A DNA stretch of 64,000 bases, from positions 1-64,000 of the forward strand of contig CANJIU010000027.1 of assembly GCA_947474365.1 (NCBI GenBank), given 5' to 3'. Below are positions 47,149-56,300 of the stretch, in pieces. The stretch is from Opitutia bacterium (lineage in GTDB: Bacteria > Verrucomicrobiota > Verrucomicrobiia > Opitutales > Opitutaceae). The position numbers and the translations under genes are program-made. The notes under the pieces were generated by a model. That model did no database searches, had not been told where the DNA came from, and saw only the letters and a list, made by a program, of their open reading frames with translations. The number at the start of each line of letters is the position of its first letter. Position 1 is the stretch's first letter.

Positions 47149-48519
47149 ATGAACGCCTCTTCACTCGCCGGTCGCCGGATTCTGATTGTCGACGACGTAC
47201 CCTCTTTTCTTCAGGAAATCCGCGGCTTCCTGAAGGACCACTGCGCAGAGGTGATCATCTGCTCCAGTCCGCTGCGCGCCCTGCGGCGGCTCCGCCGCGA
47301 TCCACCGGACCTGCTCATCACCACGCTCGTGATGCGGGAGCTGGGAGGCTTCGAGGTGATCCGTCGCGTCCGCGGCCAGGGCTGCGATTTACCGATCGTG
47401 ATGATCACTGGTTTCGGCAACGAGAAGACGGCGATCGAGGCGACGCGGCTCGGGGTCTCGGACTATCTGGAAAAGCCGGTTTCCGCCGACGAGTTGCGCG
47501 CGCGGCTGGAAAAGATTTTTTCCCGGCAGGCACGCGCCGTCCCGGAAACCGCCGCCGCGTCGGGCCTGATCAGCGCCGACCCCGCGATGCAGGCAATCCT
47601 CGACACCGTGGGCGCGGTGGCCCGCAGCGACAGCCGCGTCCTCATCCTCGGCGAGACGGGCACGGGCAAGCAGCTGATCGCGCAGGCGATTCACGAGAGC
47701 AGTCCGCGCCGGACCAAGCCGCTGGTCGAGGTGAACTGCGCGGCAATTCCGGAAAATCTGCTGGAAAGTGAGCTGTTCGGCCACGAGCGGGGTTCGTTCA
47801 CCGGCGCCACAGAGCGGCGCACCGGGCGGTTCGAAGAGGCAAACGAAGGCACGCTCTTTCTCGACGAAATCGGGGAGATGAGTTTCACGGTGCAGTCCAA
47901 GCTGCTGCGCGTCCTGCAGAGCGGAAAATTCAACCGCGTCGGCGGCAGCGCCACGCTGCATTCCGGTGCCCGGGTGATCGCGGCGACCAACCGCGACCTG
48001 CAGCGCGAGGTCGAGGCGGGCCGGTTCCGCGCCGATCTCTTCTATCGGTTGCACGTGATCACGCTCACCCTGCCGCCGCTGCGCCAACGGGCGGGCGACG
48101 TGCCAATGCTGGCGGAACATTTTCTGCGTCGTTTCCGCGGCAGCCGGCCGGTTCCGCGCGGACTGACCCCGGAGGCGTTGCGCCGGATGCAACAGTACGC
48201 CTGGCCCGGCAACGTACGGGAACTTGAGCATCTGATGGAGCGCTTCGCCGTCCTGCACGACCGGCCGGAAATCGACGTGGCCGATCTGCCGGAGAAAATC
48301 GTGCGCGACGCCGGCAGTCCCGGGAACGCCGCCCCCGACGCCCTGCTCCAGGGCGACTACGCCACGGCCCGCGACGCCTTTGAGCGGGCCTACGTGCGCG
48401 AAACCTTGAAGCAGGCCCGCGGCAACATGGCGGAGGCAGCGCGCCGGGCCGGGCTGGATCGCTCGCATTATTTCCGGCTAGTGAGGCGGCAAGCCATTGA
48501 TCCGGCGGAGTTCCGCTGA
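47149..48519 (+). CDS. NtrC-family sigma54 activator with degenerate receiver domain
   Basis: 456 residues in three parts: receiver-like domain (about 8-125), AAA+ sigma54-interaction domain (135-370) and Fis-type helix-turn-helix (GNMAEAARRAGLDRSHYFRL, near 425). The AAA+ part has GETGTGK at 168-174, GSFTGA at 215-220 (a variant of GAFTGA) and LFLDEIGEM at 236-244, and should be an active ATPase that opens sigma54 polymerase complexes. In the receiver the DD pair (15-16) and Lys109 remain, but the phosphoacceptor position is Thr59 within DLLITTLVMRE, where Asp is expected. So control is probably not by phosphorylation. No sensor kinase gene is present here. Targets are probably the flanking units. 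Confidence 0.9.
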   Translation: MNASSLAGRRILIVDDVPSFLQEIRGFLKDHCAEVIICSSPLRALRRLRRDPPDLLITTLVMRELGGFEVIRRVRGQGCDLPIVMITGFGNEKTAIEATRLGVSDYLEKPVSADELRARLEKIFSRQARAVPETAAASGLISADPAMQAILDTVGAVARSDSRVLILGETGTGKQLIAQAIHESSPRRTKPLVEVNCAAIPENLLESELFGHERGSFTGATERRTGRFEEANEGTLFLDEIGEMSFTVQSKLLRVLQSGKFNRVGGSATLHSGARVIAATNRDLQREVEAGRFRADLFYRLHVITLTLPPLRQRAGDVPMLAEHFLRRFRGSRPVPRGLTPEALRRMQQYAWPGNVRELEHLMERFAVLHDRPEIDVADLPEKIVRDAGSPGNAAPDALLQGDYATARDAFERAYVRETLKQARGNMAEAARRAGLDRSHYFRLVRRQAIDPAEFR

Positions 48520-48545
48520 GATTTTTCGCCGCACAAAAACTTGAC

Positions 48546-48561
48546 TGGCATTACATCTGCA
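48546..48561 (+). promoter_or_regulatory. Candidate sigma54 promoter for the dehydrogenase gene
   Basis: TGGCATTACATCTGCA has GG at 48547-48548 and GC at 48559-48560, ten bases apart, the sigma54 -24/-12 spacing. A start near 48572 leaves about 14 bases of leader before ATG 48586. It lies directly after the gene of the sigma54 activator. Confidence 0.45.
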
Positions 48562-48585
48562 AAGGCGACGAACAACCTTTCACGC

Positions 48586-49596
48586 ATGAAAAAAATCAAA
48601 GTGGTGCAATTCGGGCTCGGGCCCATCGGAATCGAATCGTTGAAACTCGCCGCCGAGCAAACGTGGCTCGAAGTCATCGGCGGCGTGGACATCGATCCCG
48701 CAAAAACCGGCAAGACGCTCGGTGAACTCACCGGCGTCGCCGCCCTCGGCACCGCCAGCGTGTATCCGTCGCTCGGTGCGCTGTTCGCCGCCGTGGGCCG
48801 GCCCGACGTCGTCCTCCACACCGCGGGCTCAAGCGCCGCCGCCTCCTTTTCCCAGATGAAACCGGCGCTCGAACTCGGCATCAGCGTCGCCTCGACCTGC
48901 GAGGAGCTGATCTTCCCGGCGTTGAAAACCCCGGACCTCGCCAAGGAGTACGACGCCCTTTGCCAGCGCAGCGGCGCCCGCATCGCCGGCACGGGCGTAA
49001 ATCCGGGCTTCGTGATGGACATCCTGCCCATCTGCCTGACCGGCGTGAGCCGCGAGGTGAAATCGATCTATGTGGAGCGCGTCGTCAACGCCTCGACCCG
49101 CCGCCAGCCACTGCAGGCCAAGATCGGCAGCGGACAGGACCCGGACGATTTTCGGCGGAAATTCGCCGCCGGGCAGGCGGGCCACGCCGGCTTCCAGCAG
49201 TCGGTTGCCCTCCTCGCCCACTCGATGGGCTGGAAACTCGACGAAATCCGCGAGACCTGCGAACCCGTCGTCGCCTCAAGCCGCGTCGTGACCAAGTTCT
49301 TCGACGTCGCACCCGGTCGGAGCCTCGGCATCCATCAGAAATGCATCGGGATCTCGGGCGGCGAAACGAAAATCAAACTCGACCTCCAGATGTACCTGGA
49401 CGCCTCGCTCCCGCACGATGCCATCGTGATCAAGGGACGGCCCGACCTGAATCTCGTGCTCAACGGCGGCGTCGCCGGCGACGACGCCACCGTCGCCGCC
49501 CTGATCAACATCGTCCCACGCCTGCTCGCCGCGGTGCCGGGAGTACGGCTGATGACCGAACTTGCCGTCCCAGCCTGGCGAAATCCGGTGGCGTGA
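48586..49596 (+). CDS. Dihydrodipicolinate reductase-like / 2,4-diaminopentanoate dehydrogenase-like oxidoreductase
   Basis: 336 residues. VVQFGLGPIGIESLKLA is the NAD(P)-binding Rossmann motif; VLHTAGSSAAASF, SVASTCEELIFPAL and GTGVNPGFVMDILPI are shared with the DapB-like amine dehydrogenases that include 2,4-diaminopentanoate dehydrogenase of ornithine fermentation. The reaction is probably NAD(P)-dependent oxidative deamination of a diamino acid or related amine; the substrate is not fixed by sequence. ATG 48586 follows a sigma54-like site. The gene is followed by an M14 peptidase after 84 bases, consistent with amino acid catabolism of the released products. Confidence 0.8.
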   Translation: MKKIKVVQFGLGPIGIESLKLAAEQTWLEVIGGVDIDPAKTGKTLGELTGVAALGTASVYPSLGALFAAVGRPDVVLHTAGSSAAASFSQMKPALELGISVASTCEELIFPALKTPDLAKEYDALCQRSGARIAGTGVNPGFVMDILPICLTGVSREVKSIYVERVVNASTRRQPLQAKIGSGQDPDDFRRKFAAGQAGHAGFQQSVALLAHSMGWKLDEIRETCEPVVASSRVVTKFFDVAPGRSLGIHQKCIGISGGETKIKLDLQMYLDASLPHDAIVIKGRPDLNLVLNGGVAGDDATVAALINIVPRLLAAVPGVRLMTELAVPAWRNPVA

Positions 49597-49680
49597 CGGA
49601 GTATTTCGGCGGAAATTAGTGCTTTGCATCCGACACGCAGTCCGCGTGAGGTGGGGGCGCGTTTCCCCAAATTCTCCTTC

Positions 49681-52470
49681 ATGCACCGCGCGTCGCCTGC
49701 CGCCCTCGCACTCCTCCTCGCTCTCGCGTTCGTCGCGTCCCTTTCCGGGAGAATCACGTCGCCCAAGGAACATTTTGGTTTCGCCATTGGCGACGACTAC
49801 CATCTCGCCACCTATACCCAGACCGAGGCCTATTTCAAAAAACTTGCCGCCGAGTCCGACCGCGTGCGACTGGTCGACATGGGGCGGACCGAAGAGGGAC
49901 GGACCCAGTGGATGCTGGTCATCACGGCGCCCGAAAACCAAGCGGCCCTCCCTCGTTACAAAGACATCGCGCACAAACTCGCCCGGGCCGAGGGCCTGAC
50001 ACCCGAAGAAGCGCGGGCTCTCGCCGCGGAGGGCAAGGCCGTGGTGTGGATCGACGGCGGCCTGCACGCGACCGAAACCGTCGGAGCTCACCAATTGATC
50101 GAGACCGCCTGGCGGCTCGCCAGCGCGACCGACCCCGAGAGCCTACGGATTCTCAAGGACGTGATTGTGCTCTGCGTCCACGCCAACCCCGACGGGCAGG
50201 AACTGGTGAGCCAGTGGTACATGCGCGAACCGGTGGCCGCCAAGCGCGTCACGAGCACGTCGCCGCGGCTCTACCAGAAATACATCGGCCACGACAACAA
50301 CCGCGATTTCTACCTGGCCGCGATGAAGGAGAGCACGAACATCAACCGCCAGCTCTACCTCGAGTGGTTTCCACAGGTCGTCTACAACCATCACCAGACC
50401 GGGCCGGCCGGCACGATCATCTTCGTGCCGCCGTTCCGTGACCCCTTCAATTATTTCTTCGATCCGCTCGTGGTGAACGGGGTGCAGGCCCTCGGTACCG
50501 CGATCCAGGGGCGTTTCCTGCAGGAGGGAAAACCCGGCGCGACCTCGCGCAGCGGCGCCAATTACTCGACGTGGTTCAACGGTGGTCTGCGCACCACGAC
50601 CTACTTTCACAACATGATCGGATTGTTGTCCGAAATCGTCGGCAGCCCGACACCGATTCGCATTCCGCTCGTCGCGCGTCGTCAATTGCCGACCAACGAC
50701 ATTCCCGCGCCAGTGGCGCCACAAGTCTGGCATTACCGGCAATCGATCGACTATTCACTGAGTGCGAACTGGGCGGTCCTCGACTACGCGTCCCGCCAAA
50801 GGGAGGTGCTGCTCTTCAACAGCTATCGGATGGGGCAGAACTCCATCGACCACGGCAGCCGCGATCACTGGACAACGCGCCCCAGCCGACTTGAGGAAGT
50901 CGCACGGCTGGCAACCGCGGATCGAAACGGAATCGAACCCGAGGATCTCCCCGACAGCGGTGAGGCGCCGGCGACTGCCACCCAACGATTGGCAACCAAG
51001 TACTGGGACGTGTTGCGCAAACCCGAGTGGCGCGATCCGCGCGGATTCATCGTGCCTGCCGACCAGCCCGATTTTCCCACGGCGGTGAAATTCATCAACG
51101 CCCTCGTGAAGAACGGCATCACGATCCACCGTGCCACGGCCGACTTCACGGTGGCGGGCCGGCGTTACCCCGCGGGTTCCTACGTGGTGAAGAGCGCGCA
51201 GGCGTTCCGGCCGCACGTGCTCGACATGTTCGAGCCCCAGGACCATCCGAACGATTTCAAGTATGAGGGCGGGCCGCCAAACCGTCCGTACGATGTCGCC
51301 GGCTGGACGCTCGCCTTCCAGATGGGAATCAAGTTTGACCGCGTCCTCGACGGTTTCGACGGACCGTTCGAGCGCCTGCCCTATGGCCAGCTGCAGTCAC
51401 CGCTCCCCGGAAAAATCGCCGGCCAGGGCGTCGTGGCGGGATTTCTCATCAGTCATCGCGCCAACGACACCGCCATCCTGGCGAACCGCCTTCTGAAGCG
51501 CGGAACCACGTCATTCTGGCTGAAACAGGCGCCGGCTGAGATGCCCGCGATGGGGCCAGGCGCACTCTATATCCCCAACCGTGACGGGGCCCGCGCCGTC
51601 GTCGAATCCTCGGCTGCCGCGCTCGGATTGAACGTCGTGACGGTCGCAGCGGAACCCGCGCCGGAGAACCTGCTCCGACTCCAGCCGATGCGCATCGCGT
51701 TGTGGGATCGCTTCAACGGATCGATTCCGTCCGGATGGACCCGCTGGTTGCTCGAACAGTTCGAATTCCCCTTCGAGGTGATTTACCCTGCGCAAATCGA
51801 CGCCGGCAATCTGCGCGAACGTTTCGACGCGATCATCTTCGTGACCGGCGCAATCCCGGCCCATGGCATCCGTCCAGCCCCGATGAGCCGGCCGCGCAAT
51901 CTCCCCTCCGAATACGAAGGTCAAATCGGCACGCTTACGCCCGACAAATCAGTGCCAGCGTTGAAGGAATTCCTGCAGGCGGGAGGCACCGTCATCACGA
52001 TGGGCTCCTCGACCAACCTCGCCTACCACCTGGCGCTGCCGCTCCAGAGCGCACTCACGGAAAAGGGCGCCGACGGCAAATTGCGCCGGCTGCCCGACGA
52101 AAAATTTTATATTCCCGGCAGCGTGCTCGAAGCGCGGGTCGACGCGACCGATCCGGTGGCCTGGGGCATGGGCGAACGCACGGACATTTTTTTTGAGCGT
52201 AGCGCGTCGTTCACGCTCATGGACAACGCCGCCGCCGCTGGGATCAAGCCGATCGTCTGGTTTGATTCGGACAAGCCATTGCGAAGCGGCTGGGCGTGGG
52301 GCCAGAAATACCTGAAGGACAGCGTGACGGTCGCGACCGCGTCAGTCGGCCCGGGCAAACTCTACCTGATGGGCAGCGAAGTCTCGTTTCGCGGACAGAC
52401 GCATGGAACGTTCAAGCTCCTGTTCAACGCCCTCTATCTGTCGACAGCCAAAGCCGAGGCGCCGCGCTGA
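49681..52470 (+). CDS. Large secreted M14-family zinc carboxypeptidase with C-terminal GATase-like domain
   Basis: About 929 residues. The signal peptide (HRASPAALALLLALAFVASL) precedes a carboxypeptidase A/M14 domain: zinc ligands in DGGLHATETVGAHQ (HATE) and probably NHHQTG, with NPDGQELVSQWYMRE between them. The C-terminal half (from about 560) contains RIALWDRFNGSIPSGWTRW and a long Rossmann-like part resembling class I amidotransferase folds, the usual architecture of this 900-residue group. It would remove C-terminal residues from peptides in the periplasm, supplying the neighbouring gamma-glutamyl, D-amino acid and N-acyl amino acid enzymes. An upstream in-frame ATG at 49624 precedes the chosen start. 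Confidence 0.88.
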   Translation: MHRASPAALALLLALAFVASLSGRITSPKEHFGFAIGDDYHLATYTQTEAYFKKLAAESDRVRLVDMGRTEEGRTQWMLVITAPENQAALPRYKDIAHKLARAEGLTPEEARALAAEGKAVVWIDGGLHATETVGAHQLIETAWRLASATDPESLRILKDVIVLCVHANPDGQELVSQWYMREPVAAKRVTSTSPRLYQKYIGHDNNRDFYLAAMKESTNINRQLYLEWFPQVVYNHHQTGPAGTIIFVPPFRDPFNYFFDPLVVNGVQALGTAIQGRFLQEGKPGATSRSGANYSTWFNGGLRTTTYFHNMIGLLSEIVGSPTPIRIPLVARRQLPTNDIPAPVAPQVWHYRQSIDYSLSANWAVLDYASRQREVLLFNSYRMGQNSIDHGSRDHWTTRPSRLEEVARLATADRNGIEPEDLPDSGEAPATATQRLATKYWDVLRKPEWRDPRGFIVPADQPDFPTAVKFINALVKNGITIHRATADFTVAGRRYPAGSYVVKSAQAFRPHVLDMFEPQDHPNDFKYEGGPPNRPYDVAGWTLAFQMGIKFDRVLDGFDGPFERLPYGQLQSPLPGKIAGQGVVAGFLISHRANDTAILANRLLKRGTTSFWLKQAPAEMPAMGPGALYIPNRDGARAVVESSAAALGLNVVTVAAEPAPENLLRLQPMRIALWDRFNGSIPSGWTRWLLEQFEFPFEVIYPAQIDAGNLRERFDAIIFVTGAIPAHGIRPAPMSRPRNLPSEYEGQIGTLTPDKSVPALKEFLQAGGTVITMGSSTNLAYHLALPLQSALTEKGADGKLRRLPDEKFYIPGSVLEARVDATDPVAWGMGERTDIFFERSASFTLMDNAAAAGIKPIVWFDSDKPLRSGWAWGQKYLKDSVTVATASVGPGKLYLMGSEVSFRGQTHGTFKLLFNALYLSTAKAEAPR

Positions 52471-52536
52471 GACCGCGCATTGCGTCCACCCGGAAATCCG
52501 CGCCACGGTGGGCGCCAAGCCACTGCCGTCTGTCAC

Positions 52537-52574
52537 GCCGACGAAACGTCGGCAAGAAAGGGCGATGCGCCCTT
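52537..52574. terminator. Twin hairpins between converging genes, possible bidirectional terminator
   Basis: Two stem-loops stand side by side: GCCGACG/CGTCGGC (52537-52553, loop AAA) and AAGGGCG/CGCCCTT (52558-52574, loop ATG). They lie between the ends of the M14 peptidase and a minus-strand secreted protein gene. The second is followed on the minus strand by a short TCTT. Both stems are perfect 7-mers but U tracts are weak. Confidence 0.4.
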
Positions 52575-52633
52575 CAAACCACAGCCTGGCGACCCGCAGT
52601 GGTGAGGCATACCGCTCCCTCTCCCCGCCCAGA

Positions 52634-53371
52634 CTATTTTGTTGTCCGTTTCGGTTGCGCCGCGGGCGCGGGAGCAGGTGCGGGCGCGCTCCCGGGCGGC
52701 TGATCGAGCAGGACGCGCGACTGCACTTCCAACGCCCCCGGACGAAACGGCGGGAAAAGAATCATCAGCGCCCGCTCGTTGCGGCCCAGCGTCACATTGC
52801 CCGTGTATGATTGGTAAGTGCGGTTCTTGAACACCGTCGTCAGCGTCACTATCGCCGCGCGGGTGACTGCCACCGGAGGATTCAACCCCGCCTTGAGCGT
52901 GATCGGGTGCTCATTGACCGTCCCCTCCAACGCGAGCCCGCTAAGATTGATGATGGCGAGTCCGCCCGGGCCCTGCCGCGCGGCGCTGTCATCCAGCACC
53001 GCGACCTGATAGCGAATCCCCCCCTGGGCCTTCTCCAGCGGCGAAAACAGCAGGAGGGCGTTGTTCATCCCAGCGGGAATCACCGCCTCCGCCACCGCCA
53101 CGCCCTCCGTCGCGTCGACAAAACGAATGGGCATGGGCCCGCGGTATTCATAGCGCGCGGAGCGCGCCGTCGGCTGAAACACCACCTTCTGCGGCGGGCC
53201 ACCGATTCGGGAAACATACGTGAGCTCCGTGATCGGTTTGGCGGAAAATACCGTGAAGCGGACGGACGGTCCCGAGGCCGGTGCGTTCTGGCCCCACGTC
53301 AGACGGACCGCGGCCAGGCTGAGCAGCGCGAAGCAGATGACGCGCCTCAAATGTCCGATCGGGTGAGCCAT
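52634..53371 (-). CDS. Secreted protein of unknown function, last gene of the pseudopilus operon
   Basis: 245 residues. The N-terminus (HLRRVICFALLSLAAVRLTW) is a signal peptide. The mature protein has beta-rich sequence (VRFTVFSAKPITELTYVSR, ARYEYRGPMPIRFVDATEG) and ends in a Pro/Ala-rich tail (PAPAPAPAAQPKRTTK). I recognise no domain. Its start lies inside the end of the Verru_Chthon A gene (25-base overlap), which links its translation to the pilus genes. It may be a pilus-associated or outer-surface protein; that is inferred only from position. Confidence 0.75.
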   Translation of the reverse strand: MAHPIGHLRRVICFALLSLAAVRLTWGQNAPASGPSVRFTVFSAKPITELTYVSRIGGPPQKVVFQPTARSARYEYRGPMPIRFVDATEGVAVAEAVIPAGMNNALLLFSPLEKAQGGIRYQVAVLDDSAARQGPGGLAIINLSGLALEGTVNEHPITLKAGLNPPVAVTRAAIVTLTTVFKNRTYQSYTGNVTLGRNERALMILFPPFRPGALEVQSRVLLDQPPGSAPAPAPAPAAQPKRTTK

Positions 53372-56300
53372 CGGAAAGAGATCACCTTGAAGCGGCGGCC
53401 ATAGATCTTGTTGAGCTGGTGCCCCTGCGTCGGCGCGCTCGTCGCGTCATCCGGATTGCCCGGGGCGTCAAAGGCCGGGGCCATCGTATCGGGTTCGTCC
53501 GTACGATCGAAATACTCCGGCACGCGTTGCACCGTGGCCTCGCACCACGCGCTGCCCTCCCTCGAGCCGGTCGCAGGATTCACCGCCTCCCCGTAGCTGC
53601 GGATCACGAAGGTGTCGGAACGAGGGAAGAGGATCGGCGCCAGCGCCGTCATCACGTCCGCCTGGGTCAGCCATTGCGAGCTGAACTCGGCGATGTCGGC
53701 GTTGATACCGGCGTCGGCGATGGCCGCCTCCAGCAGACTGCGCGACGCGAGGGCATTGCCATCGGCGTCGACTCCGGCAAAGAGCGCCGACGGCGAGAGA
53801 AACTCCTCCATCGACCGGAACGGACCTTCGGCGGCCTGTTTCGTGCCGATCAGCTGGACGATCTTGGCCGCCAGGGCCGAAACCTGTGCACCGCTCAGCG
53901 TCCGCATGCCGCGTCGGAACAGGTGCGTGTTCGCCGGCGAGACTGCTCCCGCCGTCGCGGAGGAATCGGCCATGCCCGGCTCCGCCTTGTACGTTTCCTG
54001 GGCGGTCTGGGAGAACCGGAAAAACTGGGCGTCGGTCGACGACACAGTCGCAACATCCGTATCTGCGGCCGCACCTGTCGCGTTCGAGACGTTGAGATAG
54101 CTGAACGCCTGTGGCGCAGGAAAGCGCACGCCGCGCAGGACGGCGACCCACGCCGCCGCATTGACCGAGTTCAGGTTGAACGCCCCGCCCTGCAGGAAAA
54201 ACTTCGACGAGTAGGCGGTTCCGGGGGCCCCGGGAGTCACCGTGCCGTCCGCGTTGGTGGTGCTCGGCGGCGTCGCCATCAGGCGAATATCGTCGATTGT
54301 CACCTTGGTGGCATCGGGTTTCCGCAGCGGTTTCAGCAACGGATTGGGCAAAATGAGATCGCCCGTCGCCGTCGTGGCGGGGACGACGCCATCCACCAGG
54401 CCGGAAAAATAGAAACGGTCGAAGAACGCCGCCGTGGGGATGTTGTTCAGCAGGAAATTCGCGCCCCAGGGATTACCGATCATGTACGGCCGCTGCCCCA
54501 CCAGCCGGAAGTGTTGCAGGGCGCCGAGCGACAACAACGGACTTCGGGGAAGTTCGAACAGCGGCACATCCTCATTGTACGACCACGCATCGCTCGCGCG
54601 ATCGAGCAGGCGGTCCGGTTTGGAGATCGTGACGTAGTTTTCGTACTGCTCGGGGCTGTTGCCGTTCGCCTCCACGACAAAAGCCTCAGCCGGGAGTGTG
54701 CGGCGCCGGACATCGCGGCCATCCGTTGTGAGCCAGGTGGCCGGCGCGGCCGGTGTGTCGAGGCTCTCGGCCAGACGAAAAACATAGCTGAATTGGTAGC
54801 TCCCCGCACTGATGGGATGAGTCGCCGTCGTGAATTCGCTGACGAAGGACGGGGACTGGAAGCGCCCCAGCCTGACCCGCGCTCCGTCCCGCACCACATA
54901 GAGCGTAATAAAAATCTGCTCGGACCCGACCACCTCGAGATGGCAATCGTCGCTCGCGGGCACGCTGGGGCTGTTCGGCACATTGCGAATGACGCCCTGA
55001 TTGGTTTCGCCGTCGGCGGTGAACGAGCGCGCATAGAAACGGGCGGGAAATCCACCGTCAGGAAGCGTGCTGCTCTTGCTCGAATCCTCGATCGAGCGCC
55101 ACGTGTACACGCGCCCAGGCAACCACGACTGGCGATCTTCCGCAGGAGTTCCATCCGGGATGGTGGTATTGTCCCACGGCATGTTGATCAGGAGCGTCGT
55201 GCCGTACATCTCCTCGGAGCTGAGGGAAAAGCGTCCCACCGGGCCCGGGGTGGTCGCACTCTCGCTGACCACGGTGACTTGGCGCGGAAGGCCGGTGACC
55301 TCCATGGCCAGCGGTTCGGGCACGAGCGCGCTTGTGTAGGGATTCCACAGTGACGCCATCCACTTCGCCCGCACTTCCAGCGGCGGGCTTCCGCTCGTGG
55401 CGCCTTCGGCCGTCCGGACGTTAAAGGTGATCAGAAAATACGTCAGAATGGGACCGACTTGATGGGAACCGTTTCCATCCAACTGATGCGGGGTCATCTT
55501 GTAGCGCCGCCGCAGCGGATCCGCGCTGTAAGCCGGAGAAATGGCCGGCCCGGTAATGGTTGGTGTCGGCGTCACCACCGGCGTCCCGCCCTCGCCCGCC
55601 GGGGGCGGATCAACCACCGGGGGAACGTAATTTTCCATGTAGGCAGGATAGTTGACCCACGCGGCAAAGGCGTTGCCGAGGAGACCGGGCGAAAGCGACA
55701 GATCTTGCCGCAGTCCACCGGCCTTCGTATCGGCAATCACGGCAAGATTATTGGGCGACCAGGTGTGGAAATTCTGCTGGGCGCGGAGCAGACCGAGCTG
55801 GGCGTTGGCGGGGCTGCGCAGAAACGCGAATTGGCTGTGGGTTGAGACCTTTTGGTTCGCGACCAGGGTGGCGTTGTTGACGTCGCGCGGCTCAAGAATC
55901 GGCGAACCGTCGGCGGCGTTGGCCGCTCCGGAACCGAGCGCCGTCTGCTGGGCAATCCGGGAACGGAGTTCCGCCGAATCGTAGGGAGCAAACGTGATCG
56001 CGTTGGTACTGTCGGGCACCGCGACCGGTGCCTTTACGCCCTGATCCCCGACCCACCACGCGTACCGGCCGATGACCGAGGCGGCGGCAGGCGGCGTGCC
56101 CGGGACGCCGAAGGCCGTGAGGTCCACGAGCGGAGCATCGACCCAATTGGCACTGCGGGTGCGGTCGCCGGTGGAATTGGCGCCGACCAGATTCTGCAAG
56201 CGCGCCACGGGGCCGGGGGCATTGGGCTTGATGGCCAGCGGCGCCGGCACGGTGCTGCCGGCCTTGGCGTCCGGGCTGGGATCGGGAATGGAGAGCTCGT

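Noticed and set aside
53419-55353. Plus-strand frame of about 644 codons opposite Verru_Chthon protein A
   Set aside because: Antisense shadow with arginine-rich composition and no recognisable family.
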